Below are positions 9,446-21,740 of a stretch of 64,000 nt of DNA, piece after piece. The DNA is from Polytrichum commune (lineage: Eukaryota; Streptophyta; Polytrichopsida; Polytrichales; Polytrichaceae): positions 6,140,001 to 6,204,000 of the forward strand of contig OX485804.1 of NCBI GenBank assembly GCA_950295325.1. Reading direction: 5' to 3'. The notes under the pieces are model-generated. The model was not told the DNA's origin and ran no database searches. It saw nothing but the letters and a program-made list of their open reading frames with translations. How positions within the stretch are numbered: position 1 is the stretch's first letter; each line of letters opens with the position of its first letter. The position numbers and the translations under genes are program-made.

Positions 9446-12400
9446 ATGGCGATGAGGATGATTAACTCATTACAATTGGCTCCGCATGCGAGCCTCCCGG
9501 TTTTGGCGCCATTGAAGAAGAGAAGAGCCATGTGTCATAGCCAGTCGTATTGGAGGAGGAGTCGAATAAGAATGGCCGCAGCTCCTGAGTCCACTAGTTT
9601 GTTCACCTTTCAAATGGCGTCGCATGGGGATGGGATAATGCATGCATCCTCAAGTGGCCATGGAGTGAGGAGGAAGGGGATTTTCTCCAATTCCAATTCG
9701 AATTGCAATTTCCTACCTCGGGCCCAAGTTCCCGCTTCTGCTCAGAATCCGAGTCACTCGCAAGAAGAGGTCGGTCGGTTTTATAGTGCTATGAATGTAT
9801 TTTTGGTGTTTTTCTTATTCATAATAGAGCATCTTTTTGTTTTCTGCAAAATTATTAAAGTGCAGCTAATTACTAGCCAGAAAACGAAGGGCATAGCCAC
9901 ACAATGGACTTGAGCAGCATATTAGTAACTGCTAATGTGAGGAGACAATGTAATCGGATTGCCAGCTTATCTTTGCCTGAGATAATTGCGCTCTGCTTTG
10001 TTCGACCTGTGATGGAGAATGACATGCTTGGGAAGCTCTCGAGAACCTGGTGCATTATGATTTAATTCATCTCATCTTGAGAAGATGTGCGAATGCACTT
10101 GTACCAGATTCTCCATCTACTACGGGACTATGAAGGAAGTGAGAAAGTGCTTTTAATAGAGGGAGCATTGCAATTTGTTAAGTCATTTACGATAGAGTTG
10201 ACTGCATGTTAATAGGCAAGGATTTCTACAACGATCGATGCACTTGAAAAATGTGGGTGGTTTCTCGACTCTGACATTGATGTGTAATTATCAGCAGAGG
10301 TAGACTGTTTTGGTTGAATGGGGCTTGTAGGAAAGTGATGCGTGGGTTTGGAAAGGAGGTTAGAGTGAGATTGATACACTTGTTGATCATTCCTACTGAT
10401 CATTGTGTATGAATCAGGATGTCCCAACACGTACGGTAACCAATGCTTTCCAGTGTAGAGATTGCTTGTGTCTGAAGCACCTCGGCGTAAATCTCATCAA
10501 TTCTTGAGGCACTGAAGAGAATCATCGCTACTCACGAACATCTATGTGCGTTACTCTTCTAGTGCGCTTTTAACTTCTTCTTTCGTGAGTGCATATGATG
10601 TTAAATCATATTACTTGACACCAGTGTTGGGACTGGTATCACATGTTGTAGATACCACGTAGGTATATATAATAAGGACCTTACGTTTTAATGATTACAA
10701 TAGGTACGGGTATTTGAGGATGGTTTTTCTTTTTATACCGTTTGGGTTTATATACCATCCAAGTGCCTTCATACGTAGGTACAGCTACCCTAGTTTTAAT
10801 ATGGTATTAGGATGCCATTGACCCAAATAGTAATCCAGATGTGCAAATATTCTCTCATCTTGTGATGCTCGCCAAGTATCAATGTTTGACTAGTTTCACA
10901 TTCTTACATCGCTTGGGTAGGTTCTTTGATACCATTACTGATTTTGTGTACTGATACCTTGCATTCACCTGTATACCGATCCAACACTGTTGTTGACCTA
11001 TCGATCGTGGATGATAATCAGGGAACAAAGGATTGGGAGGAATGGCTAGCAGTGGCTACCAGCTTGTATCCCGTATACATGCTGGTGGGTGGTGTGGTGG
11101 CCTTTTGGAGACCATCAACATTTGCCTGGTTTGTCAAGAGCAGCCCTAATTCCTACAGTGCTGCATTGAGCCTCATTATGCTTGCCATGGGCTTCACTCT
11201 GCGCATACAAGACTTCTTTCATGTCCTCACACATCAATCGATCGGGGTACGTAAAATAAAACCTTGCATAATCTCATCGAAACACGTCAGCTGTGCAGTT
11301 TCCCTGGTTGTTTGACCATCTATTCGTACCTCAACTTTGCACTGTTTGGGTCGAAGGGTATGAAGTTATATCAATCGAGAGGCAAATTTTCACTTGAGTT
11401 GAGATATTATGTGGCTGCCATTTATTGAGGTCAATGTTAAGGGTGTCTTAAACCCAAGGCCTTAACCCATATCCTATGGGAGTTCTGAGGCTAAGCGCCT
11501 TAGGCCAGAATAGTTCTCAGATGAGTGACCTTCCTAGCACTTGATTTCAAGTGCACCCTACCACCTATGGTCCACCAGTCATAGGGATATCAGGTTTCAA
11601 CCTGGGAACCTAGGACTTGCGATAGGTGCAGGCCGTCAAGGCATTCATCTTTGAAAGGAGGCAGTAGTTTTGGGATACTCTAATTCTTGTGATGTCAGTT
11701 TCAGAATTATATTTGCACCTAGACCAACTTGAAGAGAAGCAACACCATAATTCACGGCCGGTGACAACATCGGAGTCATCTCTTCTTGGTTGATGTTGCA
11801 GGCCTTTTCAGCACCTCTACATCTTATTATTCTGCTCGAGTGTCAATTAGCATGTCTACTGTAACTGGTGTTGTTTATTGAGTATGACATCAACAACTTC
11901 AGGTTATTTTTGGATTCATGGCGCAATATACCATAATGCCGCTACTAGGAGCTGGATTGAGCCACGCATTCGGTCTTCCAGCAGAGATCTCAGCAGGTCT
12001 TATTCTCTTGGCATGTTGCCCTGGAGGCACCGCCTCTAACGTGGTAAGGCCTTTAGATGAGCTGTTTCTAAATCACTTCTAATGCCTCTAATGAGCTGAT
12101 GTTTGTTAAAACATAAAATGGAGCAGCATGCTTGTGGAAAGAGGGCATTGAGAGGAATCCATTGATACCAGCTATATCTGAATCAGAAAAGGTAATTGCA
12201 CACTTTCAAATGTCGATGTTCTTAGACCTAATCGGAAGCGATACTTTAAAAGCAGGGGTCCTCATCCAGACTAGGTAGCCATAATCAATTCTAGGAAAAT
12301 TTATTGAACTTCTTAGAATTTATAGTCTTACAAATACTTGTAATGCAATACCAGCTCCAAAATAATGCTTATGCTTAAAACTGTTTTAGTAGCTCCAAAC

Positions 12401-14851
12401 CATGTTCTAAAGACACCGATCCCTCTGAGTGCTACAACAGATAATTGCCACTCCGGTTAATCCTAGTGGTACCTACTATGGTCTACGCAATCATTGTGGG
12501 GGCACCGGATTAACTGGTTTTCTTAAGAGGTTGTGGATACCGAATGGCTCGGCAAGCTTAGTAAAGGAGGAACAACGGGAGATCAAGTTGCCCTGGTTTC
12601 ATCTTTTAGAAAGAGTCCACCTCTTAATTTAGGCAGAAGCATGTGGACGAAGAGATTTATAATTCATGTTTGTTGGAGTTTAGGTGTTATCCTTTTTCCT
12701 TCTTCTTTTTGATGCATGTAGTGATCTCCTTCGCAGACCGAATATTGTTGCAAAATGCTATCTGATACGGACACTCTCACGGTGATGGATAGGTGACCTA
12801 CATTGCACGAGGAGATGTCCCGCTTTCCATTCTCATGACAATCTGCACCACTTTAGCCGCAGTATTCACCACCCCCTTGCTAACAAGTGTTTTAGCTGGG
12901 GCATACGTGCCTGTTGATGCTCTGGGTCTCGCATTGAGTACCTTACTGGTACATTTTTTGCCCAAAATCTCACCTCCTTTTTATTTTCCTGCTGGTATGT
13001 GGCAAGGTTTGTAGGCAAGAACGGAGACTGAAAAGTGATGTGGTTTGATGAGCTTGGGCTATGTGCTCAATTTTTTTCCACCATTCTAGGTTCAATTGTC
13101 AATACAATTAGGAGGGCCTATGTATTCACTTCAAGAGAATGTCAAACTGCCAGCTTGCCTATCCAATTCATTACCCCTTATGCTAAAGCTGAGCACCTTT
13201 TGGGGTACCTCATCCATCAAGATCTTTTTATTAAATGAAGGGTCCTATGTATTGAGAAGGCAGTGTGTGCCTCTCATGATCTATATGTAGGTGTAGTTGT
13301 TGAAATTAGTGTGTTTTCCACTTAAAAGAGGTTGATCATTAAGCTCCAACACTACAGCTTCAACGTTGATCATGTCGATACTTGTCAGATGAACTGGACA
13401 TAGTGTGACTGCCACATTCATTGTATGTTTGAAGTACTCATGTTTGAGAAATGTTTTTTTTTTGCAGGTGGTGTTAGCACCAGTTCTTGTGGGTGCTTGG
13501 ATGCAGACCTTTTTCCCACAGGTTGTTGCTACAATCACACATGTTGCCCCTTTAATTGCTGTTTTGGTGTCCTGTTTGCTGGCTAGCAGGTGTGCACCCC
13601 CTTTCTATCCTTCTTCAGTCAATTTATTGTATGCACAATTACACATGCTAGACCCGGCCATGATTCTTGATGCAAGTTGTCTTCGAGCAATTCGGTAGTA
13701 ATGTAGATGGGTCTTAATCGATTGAGTGGGTCTTAACGTGGATCGCAATTCAGTAGTAACGTAGATGTGTCTTAATCTTCCCGATTAACCCACTTCTCTT
13801 AGGATATTGAACACATGATAAGTACACGATGATTAGCAAATCCAAATTGAGTGCTTAGTTATTTCCCTCATAATGATCATATAGATTCCACCCCCCCCCC
13901 CCCTCCCAAATTATGTTGACTCTTGAACCTAGACTAGTTGCAAATTTCTTTTTGGTGTCTGTTCTTAGATCCACACCCAATCACACATCACTTAAATATA
14001 GGTGTCTGTTTAAGATAAGTAACCGAATTAGGCCGGCTTACCTTACATGAAACTCACTTGCACCTCAATATTGACAGTGTGTTCTCAGCAAATGTCCCTC
14101 TTCTCGTCGCCTCTGTGAAGGTGGGGCCAAATATAGCTTCTTCAGTGACTGCACCCTCTGTCCCGGTGAATTTGGGCATCATCGCAAGCACTGTCATGAT
14201 GTTGCACGCTGCAGGTTTCCTTCTTGGGTGCGTGATGTTTGTTGCAAATTGACCTCCATACTTGAACGTTTGAATGTGAAAAAGAAAAAAGAAAAAAAGT
14301 GAAAAAATGTTGATCCACAATGTCTTTGGTAATCAGAAAAGCGCAACTCTGAATATTTAGAGAACAGAAATGATATTGGTATTGATATTTGATGGCAGGT
14401 ATATCACTGCTGCACTAGTAGGATTCAAAGAGTCACAGCGGCGTGCTATTTCTATTGAGGTTTGTGAATGGCATTTTGGGTTAAAGCCAGGAATTACCTA
14501 GTCTTGTTTAATCCTGTAGAAACCAATAAATAGGCCATGATCTCGAGGTTTTGCAGTTAACAGGGCGTAATCCCAGCCAGGGGTTGAGGTCTAATGCACA
14601 AAATGGATATTGTAGTATTTGATATTACTTTTCTTTGGAACATTTGTCAGGTTGGAATGCAGAATTCGTCATTAGGAGTGGTCTTGGCCACCATGCACTT
14701 TGCATCACCTTTGACCGCAGTTCCAGCTGCTGTCTCTGCCGTGCTCATGAACATCATGGGCAGTGGATTAGCAGTTGTGTGGAGAAATATAAATTTTAAT
14801 GTCTACGGAGGAGCAGACCAAGTGGAGGTCAAGCCTGATAAACTGTCTTGA
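9446..14851 (+). CDS. BASS1-like: BASS1-like plastid sodium/metabolite cotransporter
   Basis: Exons: 9446-9769, 11022-11246, 11903-12043, 12793-12948, 13468-13589, 14078-14227, 14399-14459, 14651-14851; 459 aa in one frame. The protein belongs to the bile acid:sodium symporter (BASS/SBF) family, which in plants sits in the plastid envelope and moves organic anions with Na+. Residues 1-108 are Ser/Arg/Ala-rich with few acidic residues, as in a transit peptide. The hydrophobic core follows from about residue 120. It carries the family hallmarks [19 protein letters not shown] (around 220, spanning exons 3/4) and [18 protein letters not shown] (around 391-408, E-x-G-x-Q-N sodium-site motif). The sequence groups with BASS1-type rather than BASS2/BASS5-type members by motif wording. 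The substrate cannot be read from sequence. Exon 1 donor (GTCGGT) and exon 2 acceptor are the weakest junctions; exon 2 lacks a clear pyrimidine tract. Confidence 0.9.
13795..14045 (-). repeat. Dispersed repeat family R1, copy b (BASS intron)
   Basis: Lies in intron 5 of the BASS gene. It shares the block '(c)n-aaattatgttgac...gaacctaga' and '...aaatataggtgtc' with the other R1 copies. Its C run has expanded to C13 (13891-13903), against about five C in copy a. Confidence 0.55.
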
Positions 14852-15880
14852 ATAATGCTGATTCACATCTTTCTGCGGCTGCAGAGGGAATTTCCAACCT
14901 GCTGATTGTAAGTCTTTGCTACAAAGTGCACCTGGAGTCTCTGCCTTCCATCAAATCAATGACTACCCGTAGAAGGCTCTCATTCCGACAAAAATTAATT
15001 GCCTTGCCATGTGTCAGTCTTACATTGGCTAACACCCACCTGGATTCCTTGTGGAAACCACATTCTTGCACTGGTAACAGTGAATTAGAGCGCTCTCTAC
15101 TGTATCTAGCATCTATTGATGACAGAAATGTCCGGTTTGCTTTTGCAGCTTGCTCCCAGGTTCCTTGCACTAAAAGATTCACTTTTTGGCTGGATTGTGT
15201 AGGGTACGTTTTGAATTGAATGTGGTTTTGATAACCTCAAATTTCAAGCAAGGGGGAGCAATTGTGATAACAGAAAAGAATGGACACAAGAAATCGGCAA
15301 AAGTGGCCGCAGTCTCGAATATGTATGTGCCATGCCATGACCCAATGTGTCAAGCTCCTGTCATGTTCATCCCATTCAGCAAACCTCTGTAACAGTCTTT
15401 GCAAAGAGTTGAACGCACCTACCTTCAGAAATAAGTTCACTGGCCAAGTCTGTGTCAAGGTAGTAGGTAGAAGGATCCATTTGGATTATACAATTCTTTG
15501 AAATCACTTGAGAAATAAACAAAACCATGAGTGTACAGACCTTCAAAGTGGAGACTGGGTCTTTCTGTAGCGTAAGTTTGGTCTACAACTTCTACAATTC
15601 CCTTAGATTTCAATCAAGATTGTTGCATAACAAGTTTGCAATGGTAACAGGGTTTGTCATGGTCAGAGAAATGGGTACTGACAATAGAATCTACATCTTC
15701 TAAAACCTGAACTTGCATTACTGCTTGAGACAAGACTCAAGTGTTCTCATCTTCATGTAAAAAAATCAAAGTAACATCAATGCTTTTTATTTGCACCGAC
15801 GTGACTAGGAGCATGTTCTTCCTTACCTTGATATTGTTTCAGGAGGCTTCAAGGTAGGAGTATTTCCAACCTTCCGGGAG
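14852..15880. other. 3' flank of the BASS gene
   Basis: No further gene. The first part probably holds the 3' untranslated region and polyadenylation region. It includes a copy of dispersed family R2 (about 14995-15115). Confidence 0.4.
14995..15115 (+). repeat. Dispersed repeat family R2, copy a
   Basis: The pattern 'gccatgtgtcagtc..acattggctaacaccca...gtggaaaccacattc..cact(a/g)gtaa...agagc(g/a)c' recurs at about 49978-50095 and 51972-52078, both in introns of the Rab3GAP gene. Short, about 110 bp, unclassified. Confidence 0.5.
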
Positions 15881-17030
15881 GTGGGCTACATGAAGTAATA
15901 TTTTCAAGGGGAGGTGTCGGTTTGGGCTTTGGTGCAATTGGTTATGTTGTTTGAGTTTATGGGGGTGGGTCAACTAGGGCTTGGTTGTTGTCAAGCTTTC
16001 TTTTATTTAGGACAAGGTATGTAAGGTATTTTATAGCTATTTGATGTATGTGTTACATAAGTTTTTTGACTTCTCGTGGGGGTATTTTGAGGTTTTCTAG
16101 CACCTCTAGTGATGATCTGTGGACATCGCCATGTAGTCCTGCTATGATGGTGATAAGGGTGTTAACATTCCATTTGGCAATTTTTATAGTTTGGACGAGG
16201 GGTTGTATTTGTTGGTTTTCCTCTTATGGCGGTATTGGGGAATCCATCATGACAGTAGGTGAATTTTATGAATTGTTTGATGTTTGATGGGTATGAGGGG
16301 ATGGGTGTATGGCTATCGATGGGGGCTCCTAAGATACATAGAATTTCAAGTCTTAGCCAGGCCATGCATATGCATGTGTTAGGGGGGCTTGTGCATTGTG
16401 TGTCGGGATTGTGATGTCTTGGGGCCAGGTGTGTCGGTTGCGAGGGTATAACACCTTGTATGGTTGTCGGATTGGAGAGTGTGGATTATTCGATGTACAT
16501 CATTGTTATGTCAAGCTATGTGGAGGCCACCACGTGTTGATTTCGTGGTTCCTGCAAAAATGTGCAATTTGGGTTGGGATGTGTTAATGGCTAGAAGATG
16601 TTTTCCCAATGATATCCCATATATTGGGTGTATCAAAATTTTAAGTTTGGTGAGATTTGTGCATTGGATATGCCTAGGGCTTTCTAGAAGTGATTTGAGA
16701 GTTTTTGATGGTTATGCTCATTAAACACCCATTTGTCAACATAGGTGAATTTAGTTTTTGCGGTTCGTAGCTCTATTTCGTGGTGGCATTTATTTATGTA
16801 TGTTTTGAGGTTGTGGATTTCTCCTTGGTGTTTACGTTTCGGGATTCCGTTGAGCCAATTAGGTATGGTGTGTGCTATGTGGATGTGGGGTGTTGGGACG
16901 GGTTTATTGTAGGTGGTTCCTTCGTTTGCTAGTTGGTTAGCAATTTCATTGCCCAAGATTCTAATGGGCTTTGACTTTTTGTATTCTTATGTTATGTTTG
17001 GTCCATAGAATTTGGTGGACTAAAGTTGAG
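15880..17030 (-). pseudogene. Decayed LINE (non-LTR retrotransposon) 3' end with RNase H domain
   Basis: Reading down the minus strand from about 17030, frames joined by frameshifts give KVKAH, then GNEIANQLANEG (RNase H C-terminal motif, intact in frame 16956-16684). Next comes a segment near TQYMGNH/NENIF, then NPNCTF and a His/Cys-bearing stretch. The end has FIKFTYCHDGFP and a Lys-rich tail like VLNKRKLDNNQ. This order (RNase H, then a C-terminal zinc-finger-like tail) is that of a plant LINE ORF2. Several stops and at least three frame changes show it is dead. The reverse transcriptase part is absent, as expected for a 5'-truncated insertion. Confidence in the class is high; the exact ends are not defined. 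Confidence 0.75.
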
Positions 17031-17254
17031 ATAAGTAGTTTATTGGGGTGATTGTGTTGGGATGAGAGGTGGCAGATGTGATTATTAACGATATAACTAT
17101 TAACCCTGGGGATCTAATGGCAAAGAAAAAATTCTATGAATAGACCAAAATATCACAAAAACATTAGAGAGAAGTGACAATTTTAATCAATGTGATGAAC
17201 CCCAAGAGCTATACTTGGAGGGAGTGCTATACCTTGTATCCAATCTCCTCAAAT

Positions 17255-17465
17255 AGTTGCACACACACATTGGAAGAGTTCAAAATTTTGGAAATAGACA
17301 TCTTGGTGTCGAGATGTCTATTTCCAAATTTTGAATTCCTCATCCAATAAACATTTGCAAATGTTTGGAGTTCCATAAATCTGGAAATAAATTTCTTGAT
17401 GCCAAGACCTTTACTTCCAAATTTATGGAATTCCTCATACATTTGCATACACAACTTTGAATGAA
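17255..17465. repeat. Two adjacent near-perfect hairpins
   Basis: The first hairpin (17279-17332) has arms CAAAATTTTGGAAATAGACATCT and its inverse with one missing T, separated by 8 bases. The second (about 17369-17430) pairs TTCCATAAATCTGGAAATAA with TTTACTTCCAAATTTATGGAA. Related wording (ATTTCCAAATTT, GAATTCCTCATAC) recurs between them. The compact double hairpin could be a nested MITE or a small-RNA precursor; no coding potential. Confidence 0.6.
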
Positions 17466-17639
17466 ACAATATTATTTATTTATTTTCTTTTAAAATGAGG
17501 GACCACAATAGCTACTTGGGATGCCCAGTCCCCAGCATGCACATGAGCTGGAGGGGAGCCAACACATGTATTCAACCCCCTCACACATATTTGAATCCAA
17601 ACAAAAATTATGGACCACATGAGCCTCTTGGGATCTCTA

Positions 17640-18205
17640 GTCCCTCACATGTATGTAGAGGCTTGGGAGACGACCTTCTGACACAATCTTTTTGGGCAAG
17701 GTCTCTCCTCTTCATGGTTCTTGTGTATGGATCACAAGATTCAACTCCTCCAAGTCTGCTTCACCACCTTCTTCTCTTGTATCTCCCTTGCCATCTCCCT
17801 CATGATCCTCCTCAACCTTGTCCTCCCGTCTACCATTGGGAGCCCCCATGCGGCTATCTCTTTGGTTGAGCATTTTTTAAATGAGGACCAAAACTGTAAA
17901 ACTTGCACTTTAAATGACAACCTATTTTCCACGTAACTCCCCTAAGTAATTGGAAGAACCATGTAATTTTGACAAAATATTTACATATTGCACATGTTAA
18001 TGTGGTTGTTATCGATGTTTGCATGTCACCATCTTCACTTGCATTGGTGACCTCCTTCAAGCTATCATTCACAACATCGTCATAATTGCCAACATCAATA
18101 TTGGGTTGTTCGAAGCCCCCATCCTCTTTAGATCCATATGATAATGTCCATGTTGTGTTTGAAATGTCACACTCTGAAATCTTGGGTAATTTTTTCTTCA
18201 TTTTG
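17640..18205 (-). pseudogene. Possible decayed hAT-like transposase N terminus
   Basis: The minus-strand frame 18201-17854 contains TWFFQLLRGVTWKIGCHLKCKF. A frame change leads to KCSTKEIAAWGLPMVDGR and TRLRRIMREMAREIQEKK. The order of a Cys-bearing segment, then K-(E/G)-I-A-A, then a basic helix resembles the BED zinc-finger region of plant hAT transposases. Key cysteines and histidines are not all present and no catalytic part is seen. Tentative. Confidence 0.3.
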
Positions 18206-18769
18206 GATCACCGTAATTGTTGTGTACTTGAATATTGAAACACACATTTCCTCCTCCTCTTCGCCTTTGGGATTGCATAACTTGTCCTAGCACTTGCGTC
18301 ACCCTCTAGCATCTTCCCCTAGCATTGTTTAGCAACCACACAATGAAAATAAAAAGAGTAGTTGTTGTCTTCTCTTCAAGGGTGTGAATGTGTTGTGGAT
18401 ATCCTAGTCATATTGTTTCTACATTGTAATGAGTATGATTGATATATATAATATGTACAATAGACTTGGATTACATTCTTAACGTTATTAAATACCTATG
18501 CCATGTGACATTATTGTCATAGTTTGACATATTGGATAGGTGCCATTTGCACCACCTATATACTATATTGGGCATCCCAATGAGTTAGGGATGGCAGTTG
18601 TTTATTCCACTAAAATTATTGGCCTCCGTTTATTTTAGTCTTTGTTTGTAGTTCAAATATATGGTGGCCCATTTGTTGGTTTTGCTTCAACAATACGGCA
18701 ACGCTTCAAGGTATCGAATAAGTGGTGCCTCTCGCTTTACATTTGAATGAAGGTGGGAGAGTGGTAGTG

Positions 18770-21740
18770 AAGGAGGTGTTACTATGCTTGAAGTTCAACT
18801 ATCATGCGAATACATTATGAATTGAACAAGAAATATTTCAAGACCGTGGTTTCATTGATAGTGACATTGTCCTCGTCCATAAGTCCAAAGATGAAATAGG
18901 ACATCGTTGGACATTGTTGGTTGGGTCATATAGTGTGATAGGCATGTCAAAGACTCTTGTGAATACATCTACAACATTATTGACTTATGAATTAAACACC
19001 ACCACAATGCATCTCTTTCTTCGTAATGTGAAAGTTGAACCGGGGCTTCAAGACGTGATGGTGCTCAGTGACTCCAAAGATAGTATATTGCCGACAATCG
19101 ATATGGTTGGTATGTCTCCTTTCAACTTTGATCATTGGTTTAGACCCCTTCAATCACATCTCACCATGTATTTGTGGATAATGCCAAGTCTCCATTTGCG
19201 CCCATGTATATGCGCCTGACATCAGAGTCAATTATTACCACCCGACCTCCCGTCCATCTTGTGCTTCACACATAAGTGTCCAAATTTTAGATGCATTGGA
19301 ACTCACAAAACGTAGGAAAAACTTTAAGTTTGAGCTCACGTCTATTGACTTTGATAAAATAGACTTGAAGGATGTGACCTACCTTCCTCCGTCTTTTGAT
19401 TATGATGTCATTTTTATCTTGCCTCCGTTAAGCATTGGGATCCCCAATACTTATGGTAGGGGAATGGATGGCATGGATAAAATATTTAACAGACATGCAT
19501 TGTGCACGATAAAAACCTTACATATCCATAATAAGATTGGATTGACATTTTGACATTCCTTTTGTGTTAGTCATTTGGAATGCTTGAATGACCATTGTGA
19601 CTACTTATTGAGGAATGGAGAGCATTGCAACAACATAGAATGGACATGCATCAACCCCTTTCCATTTTGTATGGGTTTGGATATGCTAGATCAGTCGAAG
19701 CTACACTACAAGGTTTGTCATACAACCCCTGCTTGCATAGATGTACGTGGGGTCAAGATCATTAATGTACATTCTACAACAACTGGCATGTCTTGTGCAT
19801 GTATACATTTGGGAGTTCATAAACACCAAGTTTCTCAAGGGATATGTCGTGAATCCATAAACATGGCTTATCAATGCGTTGCTAAAGAGGTGAGCAAAAC
19901 ACCCAATGCAAAAAATTAAAAATTAAATTAAAAATAAGAATGCAACAAACAAAAAAATTAGCAAATTATTTCTTGAAAATACCTATTGCGGGAGAGAATA
20001 ATCACTTGCATGGGGTTTCATAATCATGGATAAATTTTCCACCTTGGCATCTCCCAATTGTAGAAACTTTGTGGTAGGGTCTCAAGAGTTCATTCTCAGT
20101 GAAATGGGTACGATGGATAGTATCATGGCTTTGAAGAACCACTTTGGTTTCAAGTTTGTAGATGATAAAAGGTTTCCAAAGCAATCAAAAGAAAATGTTT
20201 TGTTTTGAAAATGTTAGTTGATCTCCCTGGAAGTGGAATTAACCTAGCGGAGAAAATACAAATTGGGGATGACATGGAAAATTTATGGATCATGTTTGAT
20301 CATATCAAATGCCTGTGTGAGCGGACTACAATGGCATGTCATGTCTATGATAACACATATTGCAAGGTACTCATAATAGTTTGTTGCGATATGCAATCCA
20401 TGGATGCACTTGCCCAAACAATTTTATGGAAAAATCTCAGTGCTTGGATGCAAGCAAATGATGTCTTGTATGTGAACTTCAAAGGTTTCATGACGGATAA
20501 TGCCCAAGCAAATTGGATTGTTGTGAGGAATGTTCATGAATGTGGGGACCCAACAATTCTTATGGAAAGGCATGAATGTACTTGTCTTCTCCACTAGTCT
20601 GCCAACCTTGACAAGATCATTCAAAAGGACATCCGTCCAACACAAACAACTTTACAAAGAATACAAAGACATCAAAAGTTTGGAAGAGTTTGACATCAAA
20701 TGCCATGTAATTCGAGCCTGGTGGTTGTCATCATGAGCCACAACAAAGGAAAACATGTTCAATTTGTATGAGTGGGTGAGATTTTGGCATTATCATTATG
20801 CCCAATGGGGTGGACAAATGCTCATTGGTAAGTCTCCCATTCACTCATCCACCACCCTTGCTCCTACATTATAATTTGTATTTGTCCCATTGCTAATCAA
20901 ACTGAAGGTTTGTGATGTTTTTGTTTTATGCTTTGTTTGGTTTTTTTGTTTCCAAGCAGGATCTGACTTTGGAAGAACCCATTGAGATGCCCTCTTGAAA
21001 TCTTGCAAAAAAATGCATTCCAAATGGCTTCAATAACATGGAAACAAGATGACATGTCTTTACGATGCCATCATTGATGACATGATCCACGCCTTCATGC
21101 AAATTGCAATTTGTCGCAGTTGGATTAAGGGTGGTTCATTTGGTAAAGGCCTTGACCAAGCAAGTTTGAAGTTGAAGGCTCCAACATCCACCCTAACCCC
21201 CAAGCTTTTGGCTGAAGCAATGAAGTCATACCCCGGAGCCCAGGAAATGAACACATGATACTACACATTTGGAGGGGTTTGAACTATTTAGATCAACAAA
21301 AAGAACACTGAACTTGCCCTACAAGTCCAAATACGAGTCTCATCACCCATGCAAAGTCAACTATTCAATACCTTGATCGAATACAAGATCCAAAAAGGCC
21401 CAAATTGAGGAATCGTTGCAAGATGATTGACAATGGAGTGACCCACATTACACGTGTGTTGGAGTTGAAATGCCCATAATCCCATTGGCATATTTCACAA
21501 TTGCCTTCTCCGTCCAAGAAAGAATGTGAGGCTTTGCAAACCATTCTGTATCATGGTTACAAAGGCATTATAACGATTGTCTCCAAAGAGGAAAAACCCT
21601 ACCTTGTGTCCAAAGTTGATATTCCACAATGCAATTACCCATTCACCACAAGATTGTCCTTTTTGGCAATGGGGAATGGGCTAGTGGGTATCGTGCAAAC
21701 ATGTGTACTATATGTTCATGTATCTTTGCAAGGTTGACTA
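18770..21740 (+). pseudogene. Decayed DDE-transposase-like gene (MULE-like suspected)
   Basis: Successive plus-strand frames (18914-19219, 19296-19553, 19575-19919, 20026-20208, 20205-20597, 20530-20736, 21049-21258, 21501-21737) form one ordered, interrupted protein. Recognisable blocks are LNDHCDYLLRNGEHCNN, SMALK-type and FKFVDDKRFPKQSK segments, and MACHVYDNTYCKVL followed by CCDMQSMDALAQ and FKGFMTDNAQANW. Next are RHECTCLLHWSAS-like, HKQLYKEYKDIK and HVIRAWWLSS, then TPKLLAEAMKSYPGAQEMN. The D in CHVYD and the D in FMTDNAQ are candidate catalytic acids. The layout (Cys/His region first, DDE core after) resembles large multicopy plant transposases of the Mutator-like type, but I cannot prove the superfamily. 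Stops and frameshifts are frequent, so the gene is dead. Terminal repeats not found. Confidence 0.5.

Noticed and set aside
11440-11680. SINE-like stretch with AGGCTAAGCGCC and GGTTTCAACCTGGG
   Set aside because: The two boxes do not fit A and B boxes in one orientation, and it lies in a BASS intron without clear borders.
14848-15219. 123-codon plus frame after the BASS stop
   Set aside because: It overlaps repeat family R2 and the probable 3' untranslated region; no homologue recognised.
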